Origin: Dolosigranulum savutiense
GTDB lineage: Bacteria; Bacillota; Bacilli; Lactobacillales; Carnobacteriaceae_A
DNA: 64,000 nucleotides
Direction of reading: 5' to 3'
Assembly: GCF_039830095.1 (NCBI RefSeq)
Contig: NZ_CP142435.1
Location: forward strand, 1,116,001-1,180,000
Shown: positions 8,100-16,450 of the stretch, piece by piece
How positions within the stretch are numbered: position 1 is the first letter of the stretch
Layout: each line of letters starts with the position of its first letter
Notes under the pieces: generated by a model
Seen by the model: only the letters and a program-made list of their open reading frames with translations
Told to the model about the DNA's origin: nothing
Databases searched by the model: none
Translations under genes and position numbers: made by a program

Positions 8100-9998
8100 A
8101 TGACAGTGGTGGAGAAGAGAAATATTGTAATCGGAACGGCGGGTCATGTTGACCACGGGAAGACAACCTTAATTAAGGCCCTAAGTGGGATTGATACGGA
8201 TACAACAGAAGAAGAACATCGTCGGGGGCTATCCATTAATTTGGGCTTTGCCTACATGACCTTAGATGATGGGACGGAAGCTGGAATTGTTGATGTGCCC
8301 GGACATGAGAAGTTCTTGAAGAATATGTTAGCCGGGGCACCGGGTCTGGATTTGGCGTTATTGGTGATCGATGCGAATGAAGGTATTATGCCACAGACGT
8401 CTGAGCATGCGAATATTTTGCGTCTATTAGGGATTGAGAACTTCATTATTGTCTTAACAAAGGTCGATGGGGTAGATGAGATCTTACTGGAAATTGTACA
8501 AGAAGATATTCGGGAGCAATTCCAAGGAACGGCTTTAGCGGAAGCTCCCATTATTGCCACCGATGCCTTAGCGGAGATTGGGATTGACCAGTTGCGGGCC
8601 GAGATTACGGAGCGTTGTAGCCAAATGACACGTGAAGCATCTAAATTACCACCACGTCTGAATGTTGATCGTAGCTTTTCGGTAAAAGGGTTCGGAACAG
8701 TTGTCACAGGAACGTTGGTGGACGGGATGCTTCATGTTGGTGATGATATGACGATTTATCCGAGTGGTCTACAGACACGGATTCGTAATATCCAAATTCA
8801 CGAAGAAGATGTAGAGGTAGCGTATCCGGGCAATCGAACGGCTTTGAACTTAACGAAGGTCGATGTGGATGAGGTGCCTCGGGGAAGTGTGCTAACAACG
8901 GCGCATTTGCCAGCTAGTTATATGTTAGATGTGAATGTGCAGTGCTTGCCGGATTCTCCATATGCCTTGGAACTCTGGGATCGCGTGCATGTTCATATAG
9001 GAACGCAAGAAGTCCGCGCACGGATTGTTCCAATCGGGGCAGAGACCATTCATCAAGGCGAGACCGGGTACTTACAGTTGCGCTTGGAAGAGAAGGTATC
9101 GGCTAAAGTAGGGGATCATTTCATCCTGCGTTCATTCTCTCCACTGCACACGATTGCGGGCGGGACTGTCCTAGACGAGGATCCGCAGAAGCATAAGCGG
9201 TTTAATGAAGAGGTAATCGAGAGCTTGCAAGTGAAAGAGTCCGGTGACTTTGGTGAGATTATGATTGACTTCTTGCGAAAAGAAACGACTGGCTTAACGG
9301 ATGAGCGAACTATTAGTGAAGAACTTAATATCGAACTACCGCATGTAAAAGAGTTGACCGGCGAATTAATTGACCAAGGGAAGCTCTACGCATTCGGGCA
9401 TCAAGTCATGGCGGCGGAAGATGTCCAGCAGTTCACTAATCGCGTCCAGCAACTTTTGGGTGATTATCATGCCACTTATCCGATTCGATCAGGGATGCCA
9501 CTAGAAGAATTCCGGACCAAATTCAAGGAGTTAGCACCAAAAGATTTGGATGCATTGTTGAAGTATGTAACGCAAGAAGAGTTGGTAGCCAGTGAGGATA
9601 ATCGCATTCGTCTGACGGCATTTAACCCAGAACTGGAAGGAGAAGCACGCGAGATCAGTGACGAAATCGACGCGACTTTCCGTGAAGCAGGGATGAATCC
9701 ACCGACACCAGAAGCGGTGATTCAAGATGACCAGACGAGACAAGAAGTGTTTAATCAGATGATTGGTCGACAATTGTTCCGTCTAGATAAGTATGAATAC
9801 ATTCATATGTCTGTCTATGAGGATGCCCGTGCGCAAGTAATTCAGTACTTGCAGCGTCATGGTGAGATCGAATTAGCGACCTTCCGTGACATGATGGATA
9901 CGTCCCGGAAATATGCGATGTTACTGTTGGAGCACTTGGATGATGCGGGTGTGACCAAGCGAGTGGGCGATGTGCGCATACTGAGAGAGAAGGAGTGA
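8100..9998 (+). CDS. selB: Selenocysteine-specific elongation factor
   Basis: SelB delivers Sec-tRNA to UGA codons by binding the SECIS hairpin. The N-terminal GTPase has GTAGHVDHGKTTL, DVPGHEKF and TKVD. The C-terminal half is long and helical, as expected for the winged-helix repeats that bind SECIS RNA. Total length of about 632 residues is normal. A GTG just before the ATG could also start it. The stop overlaps the region where selA begins, so the two are translationally linked. Its presence supports recoding of the three TGA-containing genes here. Confidence 0.95.
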   Translation: MTVVEKRNIVIGTAGHVDHGKTTLIKALSGIDTDTTEEEHRRGLSINLGFAYMTLDDGTEAGIVDVPGHEKFLKNMLAGAPGLDLALLVIDANEGIMPQTSEHANILRLLGIENFIIVLTKVDGVDEILLEIVQEDIREQFQGTALAEAPIIATDALAEIGIDQLRAEITERCSQMTREASKLPPRLNVDRSFSVKGFGTVVTGTLVDGMLHVGDDMTIYPSGLQTRIRNIQIHEEDVEVAYPGNRTALNLTKVDVDEVPRGSVLTTAHLPASYMLDVNVQCLPDSPYALELWDRVHVHIGTQEVRARIVPIGAETIHQGETGYLQLRLEEKVSAKVGDHFILRSFSPLHTIAGGTVLDEDPQKHKRFNEEVIESLQVKESGDFGEIMIDFLRKETTGLTDERTISEELNIELPHVKELTGELIDQGKLYAFGHQVMAAEDVQQFTNRVQQLLGDYHATYPIRSGMPLEEFRTKFKELAPKDLDALLKYVTQEELVASEDNRIRLTAFNPELEGEAREISDEIDATFREAGMNPPTPEAVIQDDQTRQEVFNQMIGRQLFRLDKYEYIHMSVYEDARAQVIQYLQRHGEIELATFRDMMDTSRKYAMLLLEHLDDAGVTKRVGDVRILREKE

Positions 9999-10003
9999 GC
10001 GCG

Positions 10004-11383
10004 GTGCAAGAGAAGTTAAGTCAATTACCGAAGATGGATGAGTTATTAGAAGATGTGGCGATTGCGCCCTGGTTCGAGGTGTTCGACCGTTCCTATGTTA
10101 AAAATTGCTTGAATAAAGCGCTGAATCAAGTGCGACAAGCGATCCTGGCGGGTGAAGATGCCGATATCTCTCGCACAGCTGTTGTCGCTCTTGCCGACCA
10201 CTACCTTACAGTAAAACATCGCCCTAATTTACGCCCGGTGATTAATGCGACGGGAACAGCTCTGCATACGAATCTTGGCCGCGCCTTGTTATCTGATAAA
10301 GCCGTCGAAGCAACGCTACAAGTGAACGCACGCTATAGTAACTTAGAGTACAACATTGAAGCAGGACAACGGGGCAGTCGCTATGCTCACGTAGAGGACT
10401 TGCTAAAAGAATTGACCGGGGCAGAAGCGGCCTTAGTAGTGAATAACAACGCGGCAGCCGTTATGTTGCTCTTGACAGCAACGACACAAGGCCAAGAGGT
10501 ATTGATTTCGCGCGGAGAATTAGTTGAGATTGGCGGGTCCTTCCGCGTACCGGACGTTATTGAGAGTGTCGGTGCTCGTCTGAAGGAAGTTGGCGCAACC
10601 AATAAGACCCACTTACGTGACTATAAGCGCGCCATCACCGAGGAGACGGGCGCACTATTGCGGGTGCATACGAGTAACTATCGGGTTGTTGGCTTCAGCC
10701 AAGTGCCCGATGATAAAGATCTAGTCGCGTTAGCGCACCAACATGACTTGCCGGCCTTCAACGACTTGGGAAGTGGTCTGTTAATAGATATGCAACCACT
10801 CGGCTTACCGCGAGAACCGCTTGTGTCTGAAGTCGTTGCATCTGGTTATGATGTGGTTAGCTTCAGTGGGGACAAATTATTAGGCGGTCCTCAAACGGGT
10901 ATCTTAGTCGGGACTAAGCAATATATTGACCAATTGAAGCGCCATCCGTTGTTGCGAGCCCTGCGCGTTGACAAGATGACACTTGCTGGATTAGAAGCGA
11001 CATTACAAGCTTACTTGAAGCCGGAGCAGGCCATGAAAGATATTCCGTTACTCCAGATGTTAGGCCAGTCAGAAGAAAACCTCGCTCGTAAAGCTCAAAC
11101 GTTGGCGGACGACATTCGAGCGCTGGATAAAGGCTATCAAGTAAATATTATAGAGGGCCAATCTCAAGTTGGAGGCGGGGCTTTCCCCGAAGCCCGACTA
11201 GCGACTCATTTAGTGGAGATTAGCCATCCAGATTATTCTGAGAGCACGTTGGAGCAAAAACTGCGCCAAGCAGAATTCCCTATTATTGCTCGAACGTCGG
11301 ATGGGAAAGTCCAATTCGATGTGCGGACCTTACTTGACGCGGATAGCGGGAAAATTTGCCAAGCATTAGTTGAAATGATTTAA
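10004..11383 (+). CDS. selA: L-seryl-tRNA(Sec) selenium transferase
   Basis: SelA converts seryl-tRNA(Sec) to selenocysteinyl-tRNA with selenophosphate. The protein contains SFSGDKLLGGPQTGI, carrying the PLP-binding Lys, and NATGTALHTNLGRALLS near residue 85, both typical of SelA. I prefer the GTG at 10004 because AGGAG lies eight bases before it. A GTG at 9995 overlapping the selB stop is the alternative. It ends the selD-yedF-selB-selA series. tRNA-Sec (selC) was not found in the window. Confidence 0.95.
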   Translation: MQEKLSQLPKMDELLEDVAIAPWFEVFDRSYVKNCLNKALNQVRQAILAGEDADISRTAVVALADHYLTVKHRPNLRPVINATGTALHTNLGRALLSDKAVEATLQVNARYSNLEYNIEAGQRGSRYAHVEDLLKELTGAEAALVVNNNAAAVMLLLTATTQGQEVLISRGELVEIGGSFRVPDVIESVGARLKEVGATNKTHLRDYKRAITEETGALLRVHTSNYRVVGFSQVPDDKDLVALAHQHDLPAFNDLGSGLLIDMQPLGLPREPLVSEVVASGYDVVSFSGDKLLGGPQTGILVGTKQYIDQLKRHPLLRALRVDKMTLAGLEATLQAYLKPEQAMKDIPLLQMLGQSEENLARKAQTLADDIRALDKGYQVNIIEGQSQVGGGAFPEARLATHLVEISHPDYSESTLEQKLRQAEFPIIARTSDGKVQFDVRTLLDADSGKICQALVEMI

Positions 11384-11400
11384 ATGAACTGAGAGAATAA

Positions 11401-11442
11401 ATCACTGAACAGTGAGGATATGTTTTAGCCCTGTTTAGTGAT
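11401..11442. repeat. Inverted repeat after selA
   Basis: ATCACTGAACAG and CTGTTTAGTGAT form a 12-bp stem with one wobble pair around an 18-base loop. No T-run follows on the plus strand, so it is not a standard terminator there. It may be an operator or an RNA processing site in front of the E2-like gene. Confidence 0.5.
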
Positions 11443-11504
11443 GGGAAGATTTGTTCGATGATGATCAATTTTGAAAATAGAAAATGTAGTAGAAGGGGAT
11501 CAAG

Positions 11505-13031
11505 ATGGTCTACACACTGAAATTGCCACGATTGGGCGAAGGGTTATTCGAAGCTCAAGTGGTGAATATACTTGCGAATAAAGGATCGTCTGTTACTGAG
11601 GATACAATAATTGCTGATATGCAGACGGATAAAGCAGCCGGAGAACTGCAATCCCCCGTTGAGGGGAAAGTGGTGGATATCTTGATGAAGGAAGGTGAGT
11701 TCGTCTATCAGGGGGATCCGCTTGTCTTAATTGATGATGGTTCGGACACGCCACCCGATCTGAGTAATGACTCTGGGGTCTACCGTGGCCCATCTGGAGT
11801 GGGTGGTGCAACCGTTAAAGCTAACTCTGGCAAATCAGAGAAAAAACAGCCTAAAAATACAGATAAAACACCGAACAACGCGTCAAAGACTGTCTTGGAC
11901 TTATCAGCGGGCAAGCAATCATTAGGTAAAGCCCAGTACAAAACAACACGTCGCGCAAAAGCGAGAGCGACAGCACCTGGACAAGACCAGACGCAATCGC
12001 CTCGATCAACGGCTGAACAGCCCAACGCTACGCCTCAGCTATCAGCAACTGAAAAAGAGCGACGGGAATATTTTGCTCAGTATTACAATACTGACTTTGA
12101 GCTGAAACATGATAACCGCCCACAACAACCCACGAAGAACGTTCAGGCAATGCCTTACGTGCGAGCTTATGCCCGCCAATTAGGAATTGACTTGGCCCAA
12201 ATTAATCAAGAAGGTGATATTGTGAAAAAAGAAGATATCGAGACATTGAAGAAGCAAAATGCGATTGAGAAGTCGATCTATCCGTTTAAGCCAGTTGACC
12301 AATATGCGCCACTCTATAGTAGTACGCGTGAAGATGAACAAGAAGAGATCGAACTCAGTTATATTCGGAAGTGGAATGCTTCAGCGTATGAGATGCAACA
12401 TCGTATCGTGCCACCGTTTACCCTGTTCGAAGAAGTGGATGCTAGTGCCTTGTTAGCGATGATGGACGACTATGAACGTGATGGAATCGAGTTAGATAAC
12501 TACTTACCATTCGTGGTGAAGGCAGTCGTCGCTGCGGCAGAGAAGTTCCCACGGTTGAATGCTTCGCTTGATGATAGTGTGGCTACATTCGTCCAAAAAG
12601 ATTACTGCAGTGTCGGTATTGATGTGAATACGGTACAAGGGATGTTCACGCCGGTCATTCACGATGCTCAGCAGAAATCATTGGAGACAATCCAAGAGAC
12701 GATTAAGCAGCTGTCCAAAGATGTCCAGACACGTACCTTCGAGTGGGATAACTTATCAGAAGGCACGATTACGATTACAGACTGTTCTAATATTCGTTCA
12801 AAAGTGGGACACTTCACACCGATGATTCACTATCCGCAATCCGCTTGCTTGGGATTGGGCACCATTGAAGATAAGCCAGTGATTTATGAAGGAGAAGTTG
12901 TCGCGCAACCAACCCTACCCCTATCATTGACAGTTGATTATCGGGTGGTTGATCGGAAGGATGCTTTCGCTGCCATGGCGTTCTTGAAAGAGTTACTCGA
13001 ACACCCGAATAAATTATTGTTCCAAAGTTAA
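11505..13031 (+). CDS. Lipoyl-domain E2-like acyltransferase with altered active site
   Basis: The 508-residue protein has the E2 layout: an N-terminal lipoyl domain with lipoylatable Lys43 in MQTDKAAGE, a long Ala/Pro/Gln/Lys-rich linker (about 80-190), a peripheral-subunit-binding segment MPYVRAYARQLGIDL (about 214-228) and a C-terminal catalytic domain (about 270-508). The usual DHRVVDG active-site motif is DYRVVDR here, so the catalytic His is Tyr479. No E1 or E3 genes are nearby. It lies between selA and an esterase. It may be a divergent acyltransferase or a lipoyl carrier without transferase activity. Confidence 0.8.
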   Translation: MVYTLKLPRLGEGLFEAQVVNILANKGSSVTEDTIIADMQTDKAAGELQSPVEGKVVDILMKEGEFVYQGDPLVLIDDGSDTPPDLSNDSGVYRGPSGVGGATVKANSGKSEKKQPKNTDKTPNNASKTVLDLSAGKQSLGKAQYKTTRRAKARATAPGQDQTQSPRSTAEQPNATPQLSATEKERREYFAQYYNTDFELKHDNRPQQPTKNVQAMPYVRAYARQLGIDLAQINQEGDIVKKEDIETLKKQNAIEKSIYPFKPVDQYAPLYSSTREDEQEEIELSYIRKWNASAYEMQHRIVPPFTLFEEVDASALLAMMDDYERDGIELDNYLPFVVKAVVAAAEKFPRLNASLDDSVATFVQKDYCSVGIDVNTVQGMFTPVIHDAQQKSLETIQETIKQLSKDVQTRTFEWDNLSEGTITITDCSNIRSKVGHFTPMIHYPQSACLGLGTIEDKPVIYEGEVVAQPTLPLSLTVDYRVVDRKDAFAAMAFLKELLEHPNKLLFQS

Positions 13032-13043
13032 GGAGGAAAACTG

Positions 13044-13769
13044 GTGTCGTCTATTTATTATCCTGGCCATGCGAATGGTGTTTTACTGCTCCATTCGTTG
13101 ACCCATACTCCGGATGTCGTCTTCTACCTGGCCAATCGTCTGAAAAAAGCGGGGTGGACAGTCTATGCCCCGTGTCTGAGTGGACATGATCAAGAGCGAA
13201 TGCTGTCACTGCTGAAGTCATCGGTGGCAGACTGGACGGCTGATGTCCAAGAAGCGGTCCAGTTCTTGCGCGAAGAAGGCTGTCAGGAGATGGCAGTTAT
13301 AGGTCAGTCATTAGGCGGGCTCTTGACCTTACAAGTGCTCCTAGATCAGCCGGACATCGCATGCGGTGGCATTCTAAGTGCTCCCGCCTTCAAGAAGTGG
13401 GAGACGACTGCCATTTATGAAGAAGTAGCTAAACGCGTGGCGACCAACGATCAAGTAGGCTTGGTGCCTAATCTAGCTAAAGAACAGCAAGCAGCGAAGA
13501 AGAAGCTTGATCGCATACTAATAGACTTAGAAGCTCTCATCGACACGATGATTCCCAACTATGAAAAAATCCCTCAACCGCTCTTTATCGGTCAAGGGAT
13601 GGTGGATGATATGGTTGCGGTGGCGAATGCTGAAACATTAGCAGCAACTGTTGAGCAGAGTCGCCTTGCGCTCTATGAAGAAGCTGGTCATATCTTAACC
13701 ACTTCTGCAGTGAACCGTCAGTTAGCTGATGATTTGATTGCCTTCTTACGCGAACAGGGGTGGGAATAG
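13044..13769 (+). CDS. Alpha/beta hydrolase, carboxylesterase-like
   Basis: The 241-residue cytoplasmic hydrolase resembles Est30-type carboxylesterases. The nucleophile Ser is in GQSLGG, an acid lies in QGMVDDMV and the His in EEAGHIL near the C-terminus, giving a complete triad. The start is GTG, with AGGAGG seven bases upstream. It follows the E2-like gene by 12 bases and ends exactly against the convergent desulfurase gene. Natural substrate unknown. Confidence 0.8.
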   Translation: MSSIYYPGHANGVLLLHSLTHTPDVVFYLANRLKKAGWTVYAPCLSGHDQERMLSLLKSSVADWTADVQEAVQFLREEGCQEMAVIGQSLGGLLTLQVLLDQPDIACGGILSAPAFKKWETTAIYEEVAKRVATNDQVGLVPNLAKEQQAAKKKLDRILIDLEALIDTMIPNYEKIPQPLFIGQGMVDDMVAVANAETLAATVEQSRLALYEEAGHILTTSAVNRQLADDLIAFLREQGWE

Positions 13770-14915
13770 TTAATGACTATATTCTTGGGCAAGTTGGTGG
13801 ATGGCCGCAATCGCTTGGTCGATCTCCTCGGTCGTTGTGAAGTGGGAGAGACTGAAGCGGACAGCGCCTTGATTAGTGGTACCTAGCGCATCATGGGCAA
13901 GTGGTGCACAGTGAGCTCCAGAACGTGTCGCAATATCGAAGTCGCTAAGTAGTCGGTCGGAGATAATGCTGGAATCAACTGAGCCGATATTGAGGGTGAT
14001 AATTGGACAGCGATAAGTTGCCTGCATCGGGCCATAACAGGTGACGTTAGCTAAATCTTTTATCCCATTATAAAAATAGGCGGTCAGTTCTTGCTCGTGC
14101 TGCTGAATCTGATCTACCCCATAATCGAGCAAATAATTCACCGCGGCATGTAAGCCAGCAATGCCGTGGCTATTAAGCGTGCCGGCTTCTAGACGGTCCG
14201 GCATTTGGGTAGGTTGGGTTAACTGATGTGACTCAGATCCTGTCCCACCAGCTTTTAGCGGTCGGATATCAAGGCCCTCACGTACATAGAGTCCGCCAGT
14301 TCCTTGTGGGCCCAGTAAGCCTTTATGCCCAGTAAAGCAGAGCACATCAATCTGCATCTGTTGTACATCAATCGGGACAGCACCAAGTGTCTGAGCAGCA
14401 TCGACCACAAAGTAAAGCCCATATTGCTCAGCTAATTGACCCACATAAGCGAGATCAATAATACTTCCGGTTAGGTTTGATCCGTGGGCAAGGATAATCA
14501 GAGTAGTATTGTCTTGGACAAGCGTGGGAATCTTGTCAACTTGCACTTCGCCCACCTCATTAATGGGCAGATAGCTTACTTCAACTCCGTATTGCTTCAA
14601 CTCCTCTAGCGGGCGCAAGACGGAATTATGTTCGAGCACAGAAGTAATAACATGATCTCCCGGGTTTAGTAAGCCCCGAATAGCGATATTTAAACTTTCA
14701 GTGGCATTGTGTGTGAAGACAATTTGGCGGGAAGAGGTGCCGCCGACTAACCGGTTGAGCGCTTCTCTCGTTTGGAAAATAATGCGCGATGAGCTGAGCG
14801 AAGCATCATTTCCCCCGCGTCCGGCATTACCGAAGGATCCCATAGCTTCTTGCACGGCCTCCAATACAGCAGGGGGCTTTTTTAATGTTGTTGCAGCATT
14901 GTCAAGATAAATCAT
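13770..14915 (-). CDS. Cysteine desulfurase / selenocysteine lyase-like PLP enzyme
   Basis: This 381-residue class-V aminotransferase fold protein has the PLP Lys in TGHKGLLGPQGTG and a catalytic Cys in RSGAHCAPLAH. It belongs to the SufS/CsdB-like subgroup that accompanies selD and yedF in other Firmicutes, where it is thought to release selenium (or sulfur) for SelD. AAAGGAG lies before the ATG. It is on the minus strand after the PrdB-like gene, with two hairpins between them. Family is firm; the selenium role is inferred from the neighbours. Confidence 0.88.
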   Translation of the reverse strand: MIYLDNAATTLKKPPAVLEAVQEAMGSFGNAGRGGNDASLSSSRIIFQTREALNRLVGGTSSRQIVFTHNATESLNIAIRGLLNPGDHVITSVLEHNSVLRPLEELKQYGVEVSYLPINEVGEVQVDKIPTLVQDNTTLIILAHGSNLTGSIIDLAYVGQLAEQYGLYFVVDAAQTLGAVPIDVQQMQIDVLCFTGHKGLLGPQGTGGLYVREGLDIRPLKAGGTGSESHQLTQPTQMPDRLEAGTLNSHGIAGLHAAVNYLLDYGVDQIQQHEQELTAYFYNGIKDLANVTCYGPMQATYRCPIITLNIGSVDSSIISDRLLSDFDIATRSGAHCAPLAHDALGTTNQGAVRFSLSHFTTTEEIDQAIAAIHQLAQEYSH

Positions 14916-14937
14916 AACAAACTCCTTTCTGATGGGT

Positions 14938-14984
14938 AAAAAGAGGCGGGCCTATCCAATATGTGACACGAAGGAACCGCCTCT
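14938..14984 (-). terminator. Terminator or attenuator just upstream of the desulfurase
   Basis: On the minus strand AGAGGCGG and CCGCCTCT close a 27-base loop and are followed by TTTT. It lies about 25 bases before the desulfurase start codon, so it may regulate readthrough from the PrdB-like gene. Confidence 0.6.
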
Positions 14985-15001
14985 AGCTCATTATTATGTA
15001 A

Positions 15002-15029
15002 AGAGATTAGCATAGCGCTAATCTCTTTT
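15002..15029. terminator. Hairpin terminator after the PrdB-like gene
   Basis: AGAGATTAGC and GCTAATCTCT pair around ATAGC. The stem is perfect. The T-run is on the plus strand, and on the minus strand the flank is only moderately U-rich. Confidence 0.55.
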
Positions 15030-15038
15030 GTGGTTGAT

Positions 15039-15860
15039 TTAGTTATCTTGGTTATCTGGCTGGTAGATGAGACCACCATTATCGTCGTCCCATTTATAAG
15101 GAGAGATGAAGTAATCCATCTCACCACCGTGCATCGCAAAATCTAGCACGTCAGCCATAATATTTTCGTGTTGTTCGAAGTCATACGGTTTCGAGAACGT
15201 ACAGCCAAGTGGAGCATCAACGATAAACATGCGAGGAGGTCTTACTCTCTCAGCAAGGTTCGGAACATGCATCACAGAAGCGGTACGAATGCCTCGGGAC
15301 TCAATTTCTCTTTGCAGCAACCCAACGGATTGATGGCACATGAATCAGCCCGGAGACAATACCGTAATATCAACTTCATCTTCTTCCAGCATATCAGCTA
15401 TCTCAACCGCTGACTGCTTAATAAGCACATCGACACGGGGAATGTGCCCCATTAACCCAAAGTTTCGTGGAGCGAAGGAACCGATCGTGCCGTCATCACT
15501 CATCTTACGCAGCGTATGAATTGGATAAACACAATCCAAATCTTCGTGCGCAGCCTGGTTCGGATAGCGGACATGAGTAATCATTAAGTCATCATACGAG
15601 ACATCACCCGGTACAATACGGTAGGATGGATCCCCTGTAATGATGAATGGCGTATCGCCCTTGGTATGAATTCCCACCGTTGCGACGAGGGCAACACGGC
15701 ATTCACTTAACGGCTTGTCGATCTTAGGAGCAATCACGGGATCTTCCGAAATCGTTATACAGTTCACCGCCAGCTTCTCTGCCTTGTCTTTCTCGAAGTC
15801 AATCTGCTTCCGATCATTCGTTGTCGGTAGCGCCCGAGGAATATGATTTAAGATGTTCAT
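15039..15860 (-). CDS. PrdB-like selenoprotein of the Grd/Prd reductase family (Sec by TGA readthrough)
   Basis: Two frames join through a TGA at 15347-15345 to give 273 residues. The join reads LSPG-U-FMCHQSVGLLQREIE, with Sec172 and Cys175 (UxxC), and is followed by a SECIS-like hairpin. The sequence resembles D-proline reductase PrdB: VALVATVGIHTKGDTPF, then ITHVRYPN, YPIHTLRKM and FAPRNFGLMGH. PrdB normally works with the pyruvoyl protein PrdA, which is not seen here, so the substrate is unknown. It has its own promoter at 15903-15931 and GGAGG before the ATG. The family is confident. Whether it reduces proline, serves the neighbouring GrdE/GrdB or does something else is open. Confidence 0.88.
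15318..15347 (-). promoter_or_regulatory. SECIS-like hairpin of the PrdB-like gene with its UGA
   Basis: On the minus strand the UGA is followed by 12 bases and then CAATCC-GTT-GGGTTG, a 6-bp stem with one wobble and a loop starting with G. The UGA-to-loop distance is 18 bases, the same as in grdB. Confidence 0.78.
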
Positions 15861-15902
15861 AGTCGACCTCCTCTCTGTTGTTCAATATTTCACTACATAG
15901 CT

Positions 15903-15931
15903 ATTATACAAAAAATCCCCCCTAATTACAA
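15903..15931 (-). promoter_or_regulatory. Promoter of the PrdB-like gene
   Basis: TTGTAA and TATAAT are separated by 17 bases on the minus strand, about 40 bases before the start codon. Confidence 0.75.
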
Positions 15932-16067
15932 ACTATTATTCCTAGAAGAAATCTGGTGAGTTGTATAATTAAATGCAAGAAGGAAAACACTTAAAAAAGC
16001 CATATTCTCTGCTCATCTGAACGTGCAACCGTACAGAAAAGACAAAAAATATGACAAATCACAATAT

Positions 16068-16098
16068 AAAAAAGCACGGACAGTTGTGGGACTGCCCG
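16068..16098 (-). terminator. Terminator of the candidate ncRNA
   Basis: On the minus strand CGGGCAGT pairs with ACTGTCCG around a 6-base loop, followed by TGC and six T. Confidence 0.8.
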
Positions 16099-16264
16099 AC
16101 CTAATGATTAGGCTCTCGCCTAACTCTCCTTTGTGCCTCCTAAGCTTGTCGCCAGAGAACAGTTTTTAAGCTCTGCCAAGCCACGCCAGGTGCTTGCTGA
16201 CGTGTCTACCATTACAGTAGATCCGCTGAGCGGGCAAGGATGTTATGCTCAAGAGATCCTTGCT
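16068..16264 (-). ncRNA. Candidate structured ncRNA of about 200 nt
   Basis: This gene-free stretch is bounded on the minus strand by a strong promoter and a strong terminator, and contains several hairpins. A 5' stem of GCAAGGAT with ATCCTTGC comes first, then TCTAC/GTAGA, an imperfect CAAGC/GCTTG stem, TTAGGC/GCCTAA with a GAGA loop, and the terminator. TTGCCCG after the first stem could also pair with CGGGCAG of the terminator stem, an alternative fold. Only short ORFs are seen. I could not match it to 6S RNA, tmRNA, RNase P, SRP RNA or a riboswitch. It is about 200 bases upstream of the PrdB-like gene, which has its own promoter. Confidence 0.65.
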
Positions 16265-16270
16265 ACTTAA

Positions 16271-16299
16271 ATTATACAATACACCATGTTATAATTCAA
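16271..16299 (-). promoter_or_regulatory. Promoter of the candidate ncRNA
   Basis: TTGAAT and TATAAT are 17 bases apart on the minus strand. The predicted RNA start is 7-10 bases after TATAAT, directly at the first hairpin. Confidence 0.75.
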
Positions 16300-16379
16300 A
16301 CTTAAATCTGAGTTGAAGTTTGCCGTGATAGGGGATTTTAAGATTTTAAAAGCTCCTTTAGAGAAAATCCTCATTATCG

Positions 16380-16408
16380 TTCACAAATACACTTACATGT
16401 GATACAAT
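16380..16408 (+). promoter_or_regulatory. Promoter of the TDT transporter gene
   Basis: TTCACA and TACAAT are separated by 17 bases, about 40 bases before the ATG at 16451. Confidence 0.55.
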
Positions 16409-16450
16409 ACACATGACAAGCAATACATTAATATAAGGAGTGAATAACAG

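Noticed and set aside
11505-13031. Part of a pyruvate dehydrogenase operon
   Set aside because: No E1 alpha/beta or E3 gene adjoins it, and the catalytic His is replaced.
16068-16264. Possible Mg2+ (M-box) or Mn2+ riboswitch, because GTTAGGCGAGAGCC and ACAAAGGAGAG recall parts of them
   Set aside because: The other conserved blocks are missing or out of order, and the next gene downstream has its own promoter.
15861-16450. tRNA-Sec (selC) expected near selA/selB
   Set aside because: No 8-bp acceptor stem, UCA anticodon loop or TTCGA T-loop could be found here or in the other spacers read.
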